Notes: generated by a model from the sequence alone, not told the origin. DNA of 64,000 nt from Anaerosolibacter carboniphilus (GCF_014205875.1 NZ_JACHEN010000025.1:1-64000), one strand, 5' to 3'; counted from the stretch's first letter, positions 34,875 to 44,126 are shown. Numbers and translations are program-made.

Positions 34875-36581
34875 CTATAACGCAGCCAACAATCCTTTCA
34901 CAATGACTGCGGCTTCTGCTCTGGTGGCATAATCCTTTGGTGCAAACTCATTGTTTAATCTTCCTCTCATAATTCCCAATTGAACCACAGCTTTAATATC
35001 TCCCAACGCCCAAGGACTAATATAATACTTATCCGCAAAGGTAATGGCTGGCAATTCCTTGATTTTTTCCATATTTCCTTTTTTCTCATAGGCTCTCATA
35101 ACAAGGGCAGAAATTTCTTCCCTCGTAATCCATCGGTTCGGTGCAAAGTTTCCATCCCCCACACCTTTAACGATGCCAGTCCGATAAGCGGCCTCGATAA
35201 AGGCAGCCTTATTGGCTTCCTTTGCCACATCCTTGAAAATTCCTTCATAATCCTTCACAGGTATATCTAAGACATTTACCACAAACTCAGCAAATTCAGC
35301 CCTGGTAATCTTATCATCAGGTTTGTATTCCGTACCTTTTTTAGGCGTAATGATCTTCTTACTCCCCAAGTCAAGAATATCATTTTTTCCCCAGTGATCA
35401 AATACATCTGTAAACACTGATGTTTCAAAGGTCCAAGTCTTATCAATCTTTTTCTCGGTCTTGTCTTCAAAAACGATGGTTCCTTTCACCACAGCCGTAT
35501 ATTTCTCACCCATACTTAAAGAATCTACAGGAATCATAATAATACTGTCTTTTAGATTGTCATCATTCTGCGGCGTATTTAAGAATATCTCAGCATTTTT
35601 TCCTTGACTGTCGTTCAACGTCGCCTTGTCTATAGAAAACTTCGTAATATTTTTTCCTGTAAAATAAGACAAGGTAACAGGATACCCAACCCTTTCCTTT
35701 TTCCTATGCATTCTTAGAGGATCGGGTGTTTCATTTCCATCCCACGAAATCGCTACACCTTTCTGATTATCCAGGGGATATACCACCACCTGATCTTCTT
35801 TCACCTTCTTCCCTCCAAATAGGAAAGAATAGTACTTTTCTCGACTGCTGTAGCCTAAATCAGAAAGATTAGGATTTAGCCATGACAATCGATGATATGG
35901 CGCATCCACCAATCCATTAATCGCTTCCTTATAATCCTTTTGTCCACTACTAACATTCTCACTGATATAACCGCCGGTATAACCAAAGCTCCCCGCCCGA
36001 TCCATAGGGGTTGCTCCCACAAAGCCTTTTTCCTTTGCTGATTCCAAGTGGGTGGTCTCCTGATTGATGGTCATATAATCGGCATGGGCTGAAGCCGCTG
36101 CATTTAATGATGGCTCCAATTGAAAAGGTTTCAATTCAAACTGCCCACGATATTGATTGACATAATCTAAAACTATTTTTTGCTCTACACTACCCATTGG
36201 AAGTTGCTCTACAGCCTGATCACTCACAGTGAACTGCCAGCTTCGACTAAGGGGCTTAGACCATCCCTGTAGCCCTACATTGACATCAATGGTATGGCGT
36301 CCTCCTTTGATTGGTTCTGATGGTATGTATTCAATAGATTCTGTTTCTTTGTTGTATTTTGCCTCAACCTTACTGCCATCTAGTTTCATATCTATGGCTT
36401 CTATCGTATTGTTATTTAGGATAATTTGCCAACTGATCATTGGTTTTGAAACCATAACATTCCCTTGGGGTCTTGGCGTATAAAAGGATACACCTTCACC
36501 ATAAGCAGTTCCACCCCATGCAAAAATCAATATCATACACGTCATAAAGACTTTATAAATCCATTTATTTCTCATTGACAT
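34875..36581 (-). CDS. Cell-surface CAP-domain protein with three SLH domains
   Basis: A 568-residue exported protein. Signal peptide at residues 1-28 (ends AYGEG); an Ig-like beta region at about 30-125; a CAP/SCP domain at about 135-255 with LDYVNQYRGQFELKPFQL, SAHADYM and the His/Glu-bearing segments THLES and ISENVSSG; a second Ig-like/SbsA-like region at about 280-395; and three S-layer homology domains at about 397-568 (for example TRAEFAEFVVNVLDIP and VGDGNFAPNRWITREE). SLH domains bind pyruvylated secondary wall polymer, so it is held on the cell wall. CAP activity is unknown in bacteria. ATG start. Confidence 0.9.
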   Translation of the reverse strand: MSMRNKWIYKVFMTCMILIFAWGGTAYGEGVSFYTPRPQGNVMVSKPMISWQIILNNNTIEAIDMKLDGSKVEAKYNKETESIEYIPSEPIKGGRHTIDVNVGLQGWSKPLSRSWQFTVSDQAVEQLPMGSVEQKIVLDYVNQYRGQFELKPFQLEPSLNAAASAHADYMTINQETTHLESAKEKGFVGATPMDRAGSFGYTGGYISENVSSGQKDYKEAINGLVDAPYHRLSWLNPNLSDLGYSSREKYYSFLFGGKKVKEDQVVVYPLDNQKGVAISWDGNETPDPLRMHRKKERVGYPVTLSYFTGKNITKFSIDKATLNDSQGKNAEIFLNTPQNDDNLKDSIIMIPVDSLSMGEKYTAVVKGTIVFEDKTEKKIDKTWTFETSVFTDVFDHWGKNDILDLGSKKIITPKKGTEYKPDDKITRAEFAEFVVNVLDIPVKDYEGIFKDVAKEANKAAFIEAAYRTGIVKGVGDGNFAPNRWITREEISALVMRAYEKKGNMEKIKELPAITFADKYYISPWALGDIKAVVQLGIMRGRLNNEFAPKDYATRAEAAVIVKGLLAAL

Positions 36582-36729
36582 CCCTCCTTTCTTCTATTGT
36601 AATATAAAAACCAGTCTTTTTTTCCTATTGTCTTAGAAATTTAATATTCGTTGCCAAACTGTAAAAATCGCATGTTACCAACGAAATTTCTTCGAGCATG
36701 GCTCTTGAAACTGCTATAAAGAAGTGATT

Positions 36730-36805
36730 GTCATCCTGAGCGGTAGCGAAGGATCTCACGCATTTAAATCTTCCCTCTGAGTTCCTTCGCTGCGCTCAGG
36801 ATGAC
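36730..36805. repeat. Inverted pair of GTCATCCTGAGCG repeats
   Basis: GTCATCCTGAGCG (36730-36742) and its exact complement (36793-36805) with AGCGAAGGATCT-like extensions, forming a long imperfect hairpin. This repeat sequence is widespread in unrelated bacterial genomes. It lies between the gdhA terminator and the SLH protein gene. Confidence 0.75.
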
Positions 36806-36842
36806 GATTGAGTTTGCTGTCTTTTCAAAAAGTACATATATA

Positions 36843-36868
36843 AAAAAGAAGAACCCGAAAGGGTTCCT
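36843..36868 (-). terminator. gdhA terminator
   Basis: AGGAACCC-TTTC-GGGTTC followed by TTCTTTTTT on the minus strand, 17 bp after the gdhA stop. Confidence 0.9.
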
Positions 36869-36884
36869 CCTGTTGATCTTGATC

Positions 36885-38231
36885 TTATACTAAACCTTGT
36901 GCTACCATCGCTTGAGCAACTTTTAAGAATCCAGCGATGTTTGCGCCTGCTACTAAGTTATAGCCAAAACCATACTTTTGAGCAGCATTCATAGAATCTC
37001 TATGGATGTTGATCATGATTTGGTGAAGCTTTTCATCTACTTCTTCAGCTGTCCAAGCCATTCTCATGCTGTTTTGAGACATTTCAAGAGCAGAAGTAGC
37101 AACACCACCAGCATTTGCAGCCTTCGCAGGACCTACAATTACCTTATTTGCTAATAAATATTCAACCGCTTCGTTTGTTGTAGGCATGTTTGCACCTTCA
37201 ACAACATACTTAATACCATTGGCAACGATTGACTTCGCATGCTCGATTGTAATATCATTTTGGATCGCACAAGGCATGATGATATCTACTTTTACGCCCC
37301 ATGGCTTTTGTCCTGGGAAGAACTCTACGCCATACTTGTCAGCATAAGGCTTAATGCTTGCACCTTTGTTTTCATTTAACAATTGTGCAATAAATTCGAT
37401 CTTCTCACCAGTTACACCAGCTGGATCGTAGATGTATCCATCTGGGCCAGAAAGTGTTACAACCTTTCCACCCAATTCAGCAACCTTAATACATGCACCC
37501 CACGCTACGTTACCGAATCCTGATACTGCAACAGTTTTGCCTGCGAAAGTATCTCCTTCATGCTTTAATATTTCTTCAGCAAAGTATGTTACACCAAATC
37601 CTGTAGCTTCTGGTCTGATTAAGCTACCACCATATGTTAAGCCTTTTCCAGTAAGTACTCCGTTTTCGAATGCACCTTTGATTCTCTTATATTGTCCGTA
37701 TAAGTAACCGATTTCTCTTCCGCCTACACCGATATCTCCAGCTGGAACGTCTACGTCTGGTCCGATATGTCTGTATAATTCTGTCATAAAGCTTTGGCAG
37801 AATCTCATGATCTCAGCGTCAGATTTACCTCTTGGATCGAAATCAGAACCACCTTTACCGCCTCCGATTGGAAGACCTGTTAAAGAGTTCTTGAAAGTTT
37901 GTTCGAAACCTAAGAATTTAATGATTCCAAGGTATACAGTAGGATGGAATCTTAAACCACCTTTGTAAGGTCCGATTGCGCTGTTGAATTGTACTCTGAA
38001 ACCTCTATTTACTTGTACTTTGCCATTATCATCTGTCCAAGGTACTCTGAAAACGATTTGTCTCTCAGGCTCAACCATTCTTTCTAGGATACCTGCTTCT
38101 TGATATTCTGGATGATTTTCAATTACAGGTGTTAAAGAGTGCAGTACTTCTTCAACTGCTTGTAAAAACTCAGGCTCATTTGCATTTCTTTGTTTTACAG
38201 TTTCAAGCACTTGTTGAACATAAGTATTCAT
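36885..38231 (-). CDS. gdhA: Glutamate dehydrogenase (hexameric, GdhA type)
   Basis: A 448-residue hexameric glutamate dehydrogenase interconverting glutamate with 2-oxoglutarate and ammonia. Typical family-I features: RVPWTDDNGKVQVNRGFRVQ, GPYKGGLRFHP, the catalytic-Lys segment LPIGGGKGGSDFDP and the dinucleotide fold AVSGFGNVAWG. Length and sequence style match the clostridial and enterobacterial ~450-residue class, usually NADP-linked, though clostridial members can use NAD. It links glutamate produced by the histidine cluster to central metabolism. ATG start with GGGAGAAG upstream. Monocistronic. Confidence 0.96.
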   Translation of the reverse strand: MNTYVQQVLETVKQRNANEPEFLQAVEEVLHSLTPVIENHPEYQEAGILERMVEPERQIVFRVPWTDDNGKVQVNRGFRVQFNSAIGPYKGGLRFHPTVYLGIIKFLGFEQTFKNSLTGLPIGGGKGGSDFDPRGKSDAEIMRFCQSFMTELYRHIGPDVDVPAGDIGVGGREIGYLYGQYKRIKGAFENGVLTGKGLTYGGSLIRPEATGFGVTYFAEEILKHEGDTFAGKTVAVSGFGNVAWGACIKVAELGGKVVTLSGPDGYIYDPAGVTGEKIEFIAQLLNENKGASIKPYADKYGVEFFPGQKPWGVKVDIIMPCAIQNDITIEHAKSIVANGIKYVVEGANMPTTNEAVEYLLANKVIVGPAKAANAGGVATSALEMSQNSMRMAWTAEEVDEKLHQIMINIHRDSMNAAQKYGFGYNLVAGANIAGFLKVAQAMVAQGLV

Positions 38232-38502
38232 GACATCACTTCTCCCTTTTTATATTTAAATAATTACACGGCATGTACCAGTGATTTAGACATCCATGCA
38301 AGTTTCTTATCCGTAAGCTTCGTCTAAATGGGATACGCTACCATGTTGATGCCTCAAAACTTTGAAAGCTCTCAATTCCACACCCTAACTAAGTTATTCT
38401 TTTGATTAGTATTGCATTTTTTATCCTAAGTTATTTCAATTATCTGAATTTGTTAATTTTTTAACCTAGACCAATTAAAAAAAAGCAAAATGCATACAAA
38501 AA
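38232..38502 (-). other. gdhA leader region with possible RNA structure
   Basis: The gap ahead of gdhA contains perfect arms ATTTAGAC (38284-38291) and GTCTAAAT (38322-38329) enclosing a nested CTTA-TCCG-TAAG hairpin, within about 90 bp of the start codon. It matches no riboswitch class I recognise. The promoter is presumably in the AT-rich stretch at 38400-38480. Confidence 0.35.
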
Positions 38503-38571
38503 GGGTGTGAAAATGTTTTCCTATGAGGATTATCATCTTGTCCTCATTTCCTAGATTATAATATCACACCC
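38503..38571 (-). terminator. Terminator of the P-loop/Asp23 gene
   Basis: Outer arms GGGTGTGA/TCACACCC and inner arms ATGAGGA/TCCTCAT form a branched hairpin, followed by TTTTTG on the minus strand. Confidence 0.7.
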
Positions 38572-38590
38572 ATTTTTCTTTGTAAACACT

Positions 38591-39406
38591 CTAACTTAAA
38601 ACGACTAAACTTTTTATCGTGATGTTAATTGCCAGAATATTCAATGCAGTCATGTATTCAACTTCCTTTTTTACTTGCTCTTGAATCTGTTTCGCCAAGG
38701 TTCTTAATGGATTACCATAAACCATGATTGCATCCATAGTAATCACTACACCATTAGGTCCAGTCATCACATCAATTCTGGCTACCTTTGAAACACCTAT
38801 AATCTTCGAAGACGCATGGGCAACGAGATCACAGATGACTTTGTCTGAAATTGTATATCTGCCCATATAACTGAAGGTCGGCCGCACTACAGACTTTTCC
38901 GAGACATCTATGGTATTGTCTTTTCTTCGTCTTAAAATCTTAAGGGGATCAATAAAATACCCCGAGAAATCTTGCTTAATCTCAAAGGTTGGTACTGGAA
39001 TAACATGCTTTCCAAGATCGCCCCGCTGTTTTCTTGCCATCTTTCGTTCCTCTTCCGTGGAAATATCCTCAATATATACAAATTCCTGGATTGGCCCGAT
39101 ATCCAATCGCTCCGCAATCTTCTTTACCATTCTTTCTGAGGTTCCCAAAATCAAAATCCCTTGAGGTTGTCTTCCATGGATGGCCTGCTTCACCAAATCC
39201 CGATGATCATCATCATGAAAGAGAGCTCTCTTTACAGCCCCTACTGCCGTTGACTCTCTTTTGGCAGACTTTCCTGCAATTATCTTATTTTTCTGAACAA
39301 ACAAACCATCATCAATGATACAATCCAAATCCTTCTCATGTGCCAAAGTGATCGCACGATAGCTTTTTCCAGTACCACTTTCCCCAACCAATGCCACAAC
39401 TTTCAT
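38591..39406 (-). CDS. P-loop ATPase fused to an Asp23/Gls24-like domain
   Basis: A 271-residue protein. Residues 1-165 form a P-loop NTPase with Walker A VGESGTGKSYRA at residues 6-17. Residues 170-271 match the Asp23/Gls24 (DUF322) alkaline-shock family, with the pattern YTISDKVICDLVAHASSKI, GVSKVARIDV and a long C-terminal amphipathic helix. No signal peptide. The fusion suggests a regulatory or envelope-stress role, since stand-alone Asp23 proteins anchor to the membrane in Gram-positives, but function is not known. ATG start after GGGAGGTTTTCC. It is flanked by heptad repeats upstream. Confidence 0.8.
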   Translation of the reverse strand: MKVVALVGESGTGKSYRAITLAHEKDLDCIIDDGLFVQKNKIIAGKSAKRESTAVGAVKRALFHDDDHRDLVKQAIHGRQPQGILILGTSERMVKKIAERLDIGPIQEFVYIEDISTEEERKMARKQRGDLGKHVIPVPTFEIKQDFSGYFIDPLKILRRRKDNTIDVSEKSVVRPTFSYMGRYTISDKVICDLVAHASSKIIGVSKVARIDVMTGPNGVVITMDAIMVYGNPLRTLAKQIQEQVKKEVEYMTALNILAINITIKSLVVLS

Positions 39407-39429
39407 GGAAAACCTCCCTTTTTGGAGGT

Positions 39430-39501
39430 TAGATGTTTGAAGCTAGATTCCTGACCCCTAAATTTGAGGCAACCACTAACTACTAACTACTAACCACTAG
39501 C
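39430..39501. repeat. Heptanucleotide repeats upstream of the P-loop/Asp23 gene
   Basis: CACTAAC-TACTAAC-TACTAAC-CACTAGC run at 39474-39501, with a partly complementary GTTAGATGTTTGAAGCTAG stretch to the left (39428-39446). No other feature was seen in the rest of the gap up to the ferredoxin gene apart from its ribosome binding site. Confidence 0.6.
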
Positions 39502-39682
39502 AATACTATTATTCTATCATATTTTCTAATCTAACTAAATATATTGTGCATTTTCACGAATAGATATACAATGATAATCATTATATATTAGCCTTTTTCT
39601 CCTTTTTTTATTTGTTCTTTGTTGTCCTTCCTATAGCCTTTTGCTATAATACAATTGTCGTCTTAGACAAATATTATGATGA

Positions 39683-39874
<192 letters not shown>

Positions 39875-39890
39875 TTCGCTCTACATAAAT

Positions 39891-39922
39891 AAAAACCTCC
39901 GCCTATTGGCTGAGGTTTTTTT
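39891..39922. terminator. Bidirectional terminator between ferredoxin and MarR genes
   Basis: AAAAACCTC-GCC paired with GGC-GAGGTTTTTTT with tracts of A and T at the two ends, working for both convergent genes. Confidence 0.9.
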
Positions 39923-40370
39923 CATTCCCATTGCGAAGCAGTGTTCTCTGATTCATTTTGCTTAGAAACTTTAAGATGGCCTTTTCTTCATTTAAGGTTA
40001 CATCCCCTAATACAGCGTTCAGCAGATCTGAATGCACTTTCTGGTTCTTTTCCCATAAGTGTCTGCCTTCTTCTGTCAACCGAAGGATAAATACTCTTTT
40101 GTCCTCCTGAGATTTTTCCTTTTCTACAAATCCGCAGGACACAAGCTTATTGGTGGAAGAAGCCACGATGCCACGATCCATCTCCATTTCATTCACCAAT
40201 TCATAAATTTTTTTGGACTCCACCTCTCCGATTTTCTTCAATATATATATATCTAGTAGGGATAAGGTTTCCGCTTTCATACCCGCTTTAAAGCCAGTAC
40301 GATCATAAGTTAAAACGCGATGTACCAGTCTCTCTATCATTTTATTGATTTCCTTATGGTAGTTTGCCAT
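39903..40370 (-). CDS. MarR-family transcriptional regulator
   Basis: A 155-residue winged-helix regulator. The DNA-binding core spans residues 40-110: LSLLDIYILKKIGEVESKKI, the recognition helix region MDRGIVASSTNKLVSCGFVE and the wing KSQEDKRVFILRLTEEG. The chosen ATG (MANYHKEINKM) follows TTAGGTGA; two upstream in-frame ATGs overlap that site. MarR proteins sense small aromatic or oxidative signals; ligand and target are unknown here. Confidence 0.88.
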   Translation of the reverse strand: MANYHKEINKMIERLVHRVLTYDRTGFKAGMKAETLSLLDIYILKKIGEVESKKIYELVNEMEMDRGIVASSTNKLVSCGFVEKEKSQEDKRVFILRLTEEGRHLWEKNQKVHSDLLNAVLGDVTLNEEKAILKFLSKMNQRTLLRNGNEKNLSQ

Positions 40371-40453
40371 CTTCATCACCTAACTCTATAGACTGGTGTA
40401 ATTATATCATAACTGAGAATGTGTTTCAAATAAATAAAAAAAGCACCCTCCTT

Positions 40454-40482
40454 GGTACGGCAGGGGATTTCATCCCCTACAA
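40454..40482. repeat. Short GTAGGG-type palindrome
   Basis: GGCAGGGGATTTCATCCCCTAC: an AGGGGAT/ATCCCCT hairpin ending in CCCTAC, the same flank as the larger dispersed repeats. Single-unit copy in the MarR-etfA gap. Confidence 0.5.
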
Positions 40483-40574
40483 CCCCTATTTTTTATTGTC
40501 TGATTTTCTCAATCTTTACATCCATTGTGCTTACTTAATTTGAACTTACTTAAGATTTATACTTTCTTAGACAA

Positions 40575-40614
40575 TAAAAAACGGGTCAGCTGTCACCACG
40601 ATCAACTGCCCGTT
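40575..40614 (-). terminator. Terminator of the acyl-CoA dehydrogenase-Etf operon
   Basis: AACGGG...CAG paired with CTG...CCCGTT, followed by TTTTATTG on the minus strand. Confidence 0.8.
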
Positions 40615-40624
40615 CTTCATATCC

Positions 40625-40697
40625 TAAGTTGTAAGTTGTAGGTTGTAAGTTTTTGTTACTCTTTCAACTTTCAACTTTCAACTTTTAACTTTTAACT
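40625..40697. repeat. Inverted heptanucleotide repeats beside etfA
   Basis: Left arm AAGTTGTAAGTTGTAGGTTG (40625-40644) is nearly the complement of the right arm CAACTTTCAACTTTCAACTT (in 40664-40685), so a 20-bp imperfect stem can form immediately downstream of etfA. Confidence 0.7.
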
Positions 40698-40708
40698 CCA
40701 AACGTCAA

Positions 40709-41935
40709 CTATTCTGTCACTGCTACTTCCTTCAACGCACTCATCAAGTCGTCTACACGGTCTAATGCGTCAACTAATGCAGGAACTACATCGTAAAGGT
40801 CTCCCACGATGCCATAATCTGCTACTTGGAAGATAGGCGCTCCTGGATTTTTATTGATTGCAATAATCACATCAGAACTTTGCATACCTGCAATGTGCTG
40901 AATAGCACCAGAAATACCACAGGCAATATAGATTCTTGGCTTTACTGTTTTACCAGTTTGACCAACCTGATGGTCATGATCAATCCAGCCTGCATCTACC
41001 GTTGCACGGGATGCTCCAACAACACCCCCAAGCTTATCCGCCAGTTTCTTCAACAATGCAAATCCTTCAGCTTTACCTAAGCCTCTACCACCAGCGACGA
41101 TGATCTCTGCCTCTTCCAAAGCAACTTGTTGTTTATCAGCCTTCACAATCTCAAGAACCTCTGTGCGGATATGGTCTTTCTCCAAAACAACTGAGAAAGG
41201 AACAATCTCACCAGCGCCATTCTCCACTTTTTTCGCCTTGTCCATAACCCCTGGACGTACAGTAGACATCTGTGGTCTATGATTTTGGCAAACGATGGTT
41301 GCCATGATGTTTCCACCAAAGGCAGGACGTGTTTGTAATAGCTTTTTATCCTCTGGATCAATTTCCAGTTTTGTACAGTCTGCTGTTAAACCTGTATCTA
41401 CCCTAGCCGCAACCCTAGGTGCCAAGTCTCTACCAATATGGGTAGCGCCCATCAGCACAATTTCTGGCTTCAATGCTTCTATCATATCACTGATTACTTT
41501 TGTATACCCATCTGTCGTATATTTATCCAGCAATTCATGTTCAGCCAAATACACAGTATCTGCACCATACTGAGTAAGCTCTTTCGCCAATCCTTCTACC
41601 TTATTTCCTAACAATACGGCACAGAGTTTTACCCCGATTTCATTGGCTAGCTTTCTACCTTCTCCTAGCAGTTCAATGGCAACAGGCATAATTTTTCCCT
41701 GTCTTTGTTCTGCAAATACCCACACATTCTTATACTGCGTAAGATCTTTCTTTTCTTTTCCTGACTCTTCCTTAATAATGGCTTCAAATTTACATGCCTC
41801 AAGACAGGCACCACATGCAACACATTTATCTGTAATCACTGCTTTCTTACCCACCATCTCTATGGCATCAAACGGACAAGACTTTAAACAGAGCTTACAT
41901 CCAATACATTTATCTTCTAATATAAAAATTGCCAT
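40709..41935 (-). CDS. etfA: Electron transfer flavoprotein alpha subunit with N-terminal ferredoxin domain
   Basis: A 408-residue EtfA. Residues 1-60 form a bacterial ferredoxin module with [16 protein letters not shown] and [16 protein letters not shown] (two [4Fe-4S] sites). Residues 70-260 are the EtfA N-terminal domain and residues 265-395 the FAD-binding C-terminal domain, with [34 protein letters not shown] and [14 protein letters not shown]. Ordinary EtfA is about 320 residues; the added ferredoxin domain occurs in CarE and other bifurcating Etf proteins. It pairs with the adjacent EtfB. ATG start after GGAGGGAGACC. Confidence 0.95.
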   Translation of the reverse strand: MAIFILEDKCIGCKLCLKSCPFDAIEMVGKKAVITDKCVACGACLEACKFEAIIKEESGKEKKDLTQYKNVWVFAEQRQGKIMPVAIELLGEGRKLANEIGVKLCAVLLGNKVEGLAKELTQYGADTVYLAEHELLDKYTTDGYTKVISDMIEALKPEIVLMGATHIGRDLAPRVAARVDTGLTADCTKLEIDPEDKKLLQTRPAFGGNIMATIVCQNHRPQMSTVRPGVMDKAKKVENGAGEIVPFSVVLEKDHIRTEVLEIVKADKQQVALEEAEIIVAGGRGLGKAEGFALLKKLADKLGGVVGASRATVDAGWIDHDHQVGQTGKTVKPRIYIACGISGAIQHIAGMQSSDVIIAINKNPGAPIFQVADYGIVGDLYDVVPALVDALDRVDDLMSALKEVAVTE

Positions 41936-41956
41936 CGGTCTCCCTCCATTTCTCCC

Positions 41957-42745
41957 CTATATCACATGTTTTTTCTTTAAATTTACAACAAGCTGTTCTA
42001 CCATTTCCTTCGTGTTACCTTTTAACATAATGCCTTTTCCTTTTGGCTCTGGTGTGAAGGAACGTTTTACCTGGGTAGGTGAAGCTTCTAAACCTACGTC
42101 ATCTTTATTGACATGGATATCGGACAATGCCCATACCTTTACCTCTTTAGATCGGTAAGCATCGTAGATGCCTCCAATGGACATATATCTTGGATGATTT
42201 AATTCTTTGATGGCTGTTAGGAGTACAGGCTTTTTCACTTGAATCACTTCATAACCATCCTCTAATGCTCTCTGAACCTGAATCACATCTCCTTGAACCT
42301 CAAAATTCTGTACATAGGAAACCTGTGGGATTCCCAGTCTTTCTGCTAACTGTGGTCCTACCTGGGCAGTATCTCCGTCGATAGCTTGACGACCGGCAAA
42401 AATGATATCATACTCACTAATTTTCCGTACAGCTGCCGCCAATGTGTTGGAAGTAGCCCATGTATCAGCACCAGCAAAAGCTCTGTCACTTAAAAGAACG
42501 GCTTCATCAGCCCCCATAGCAAGACATTCTCTCAACATTTCATCCGCTTGAGGTGGCCCCATGGTAATAACTGTTACATGAACGTCATCTCTTTGATCTT
42601 TTAGTTTTAGCGCCTCTTCCAAAGCATTTTTATCGTCTGGGTTCAGAATACTTGGAACACCATCCCGAATCAAAGTTCCTTTCACTGGATCTATTCTAAC
42701 CTCATTTGTATCAGGTACTTGTTTTACACAAACAATTATTTTCAT
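41957..42745 (-). CDS. etfB: Electron transfer flavoprotein beta subunit
   Basis: A 262-residue EtfB with the family start MKIIVCVKQVPDTNEVRID and conserved GADEAVLLSDRAFAGADTW, IFAGRQAIDGDTAQVGPQLA and NHPRYMSIGG. It forms the heterodimer with EtfA that accepts electrons from the dehydrogenase or bifurcates NADH electrons. The GADTWATSNTLA region resembles bifurcating-type EtfB. ATG start after GAGGGGGG. Overlap-free, 14 bp after the upstream dehydrogenase stop. Confidence 0.96.
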   Translation of the reverse strand: MKIIVCVKQVPDTNEVRIDPVKGTLIRDGVPSILNPDDKNALEEALKLKDQRDDVHVTVITMGPPQADEMLRECLAMGADEAVLLSDRAFAGADTWATSNTLAAAVRKISEYDIIFAGRQAIDGDTAQVGPQLAERLGIPQVSYVQNFEVQGDVIQVQRALEDGYEVIQVKKPVLLTAIKELNHPRYMSIGGIYDAYRSKEVKVWALSDIHVNKDDVGLEASPTQVKRSFTPEPKGKGIMLKGNTKEMVEQLVVNLKKKHVI

Positions 42746-42759
42746 GAATGAACCCCCCT

Positions 42760-43899
42760 CTACTTAATCACTGCTGCCGCAATGACCATTCTTTGTACTT
42801 CCGATGTTCCCTCATAGATTTCCGTAATCTTTGCATCACGCATCATTCGTTCTACAGGATAATCCTGTGTATAGCCGTATCCACCATGGAGTTGAACAGC
42901 CTTCGTGGTCACAGCCATCGCTGTCTCTGCAGCAAACAGTTTCGCCATAGCTGCCTCTTTCCCATAGGATAAACCTGCTGATTTTCTCCATGCAGCGTTA
43001 TAAACCATCCATCGTGCTGCATTAACCCTTGTCTCCATATCTGCCACATCAAACTGCAATGCCTGGAACTTACCGATTGGTTTTCCAAATTGCTCTCTCT
43101 GTTGAATATACTTGATTGTCTCATCCAGTGCACCTTGGGCGATACCCAATGCTTGGGCTGCGATACCGATTCTTCCGCCATCTAGAGTAGACATGGCAAT
43201 ACCAAATCCTTTGCCTATAGAACCTAATAAATTCTCTTTTGGAATCCTACAATTTTCGAAGATTAGTTCTGTCGTTGCAGAGCCCCTAATTCCCATCTTC
43301 TTTTCCTTTTTACCAATGCTGAACCCTGGCGTTCCCTTTTCTACAATAAATGCAGATATACCTTTTACACCCTTAGAGCGATCTGTCATGGCGAAAATAA
43401 CATAAGTATCTGCAGCTCCACCATTGGTAATAAATATCTTGGTACCGTTTAATACCCACTCATCGCCATCTAACACTGCAATGGTTTGTTGTCCTGCTGC
43501 ATCTGTACCTGCATTAGGCTCTGTTAATCCAAAAGCACCAATTTTTTCACCCTTTGCCAAAGGTACTAAATATTTCTTTTTCTGTTCTTCAGTACCATAC
43601 TTAAGGATTGGCCAACAAGCCAAAGAGTTATGGGCAGAACAAATTACGCCTGTAGTCCCACATGCTCTTGAAAGTTCCTCTACAGTAATTGCATAGGAGA
43701 CCTCATCAGCTCCTGCACCACCATACTCCTTAGGCACGATCATCCCCATCATTCCATAACGATTCATTTTCTCAACGGTTTCCACTGGAAAACGCTCCGT
43801 TTCATCGACCTCAGCTGCCAAAGGTTTAACCTCATTTTCCGTAAAATCCTTTAACATTTTTCTAACCATTTCTTGTTCTCTGGTTAATTGAAATTGCAC
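42760..43899 (-). CDS. acdA: Acyl-CoA dehydrogenase (short-chain/butyryl-CoA type)
   Basis: A 379-residue flavoenzyme of the acyl-CoA dehydrogenase family. Conserved segments: FGLTEPNAGTDAAGQQTIA, WVLNGTKIFITNGG, RIGIAAQALGIAQGALDE, GKPIGKFQALQFDVADM and the C-terminal catalytic YEGTSEVQRMVIAAAV, where the Glu of YEGTSE is the catalytic base in this family. With EtfB-EtfA behind it, it probably forms a Bcd-Etf type complex acting in the crotonyl-CoA/butyryl-CoA direction. Substrate chain length is not proven. GTG start after AGGAGGGAATCGAT. Confidence 0.95.
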   Translation of the reverse strand: MQFQLTREQEMVRKMLKDFTENEVKPLAAEVDETERFPVETVEKMNRYGMMGMIVPKEYGGAGADEVSYAITVEELSRACGTTGVICSAHNSLACWPILKYGTEEQKKKYLVPLAKGEKIGAFGLTEPNAGTDAAGQQTIAVLDGDEWVLNGTKIFITNGGAADTYVIFAMTDRSKGVKGISAFIVEKGTPGFSIGKKEKKMGIRGSATTELIFENCRIPKENLLGSIGKGFGIAMSTLDGGRIGIAAQALGIAQGALDETIKYIQQREQFGKPIGKFQALQFDVADMETRVNAARWMVYNAAWRKSAGLSYGKEAAMAKLFAAETAMAVTTKAVQLHGGYGYTQDYPVERMMRDAKITEIYEGTSEVQRMVIAAAVIK

Positions 43900-44094
43900 A
43901 TCGATTCCCTCCTCTATATTTTAATATGAACATTTTTTTAACAAATTCCAGGGATATATTATGCATATTCTGTGCCAAGTTAATAGATATCGTTAAAAAA
44001 TAATCAGTTTTATTCAAGGCACTATACTCCTTATTCCTGTCATTCACCTCGTAAGCGGCTATCCTACCGATGGATTTATTTTATCTTTTATGCA

Positions 44095-44126
44095 AAAAGA
44101 GTGTACAAAATAATGTACACTCTTTT
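44095..44126. terminator. Hairpin in the rex-acdA gap
   Basis: AAAAGAGTGTACA-N6-TGTACACTCTTTT, 13-bp perfect stem with A/T tracts at both ends; works as a terminator in either direction. Confidence 0.7.

Noticed and set aside
43979..44000. GTTAATAGATATCGTTAA as a Rex operator
   Set aside because: Spacing between the TTAA halves is nine bases and the TTG/CAA flanks are missing.
43862..44047. 61-codon minus-strand frame covering the acdA start region
   Set aside because: It overlaps the acdA ribosome binding site and start in another frame and has no support.
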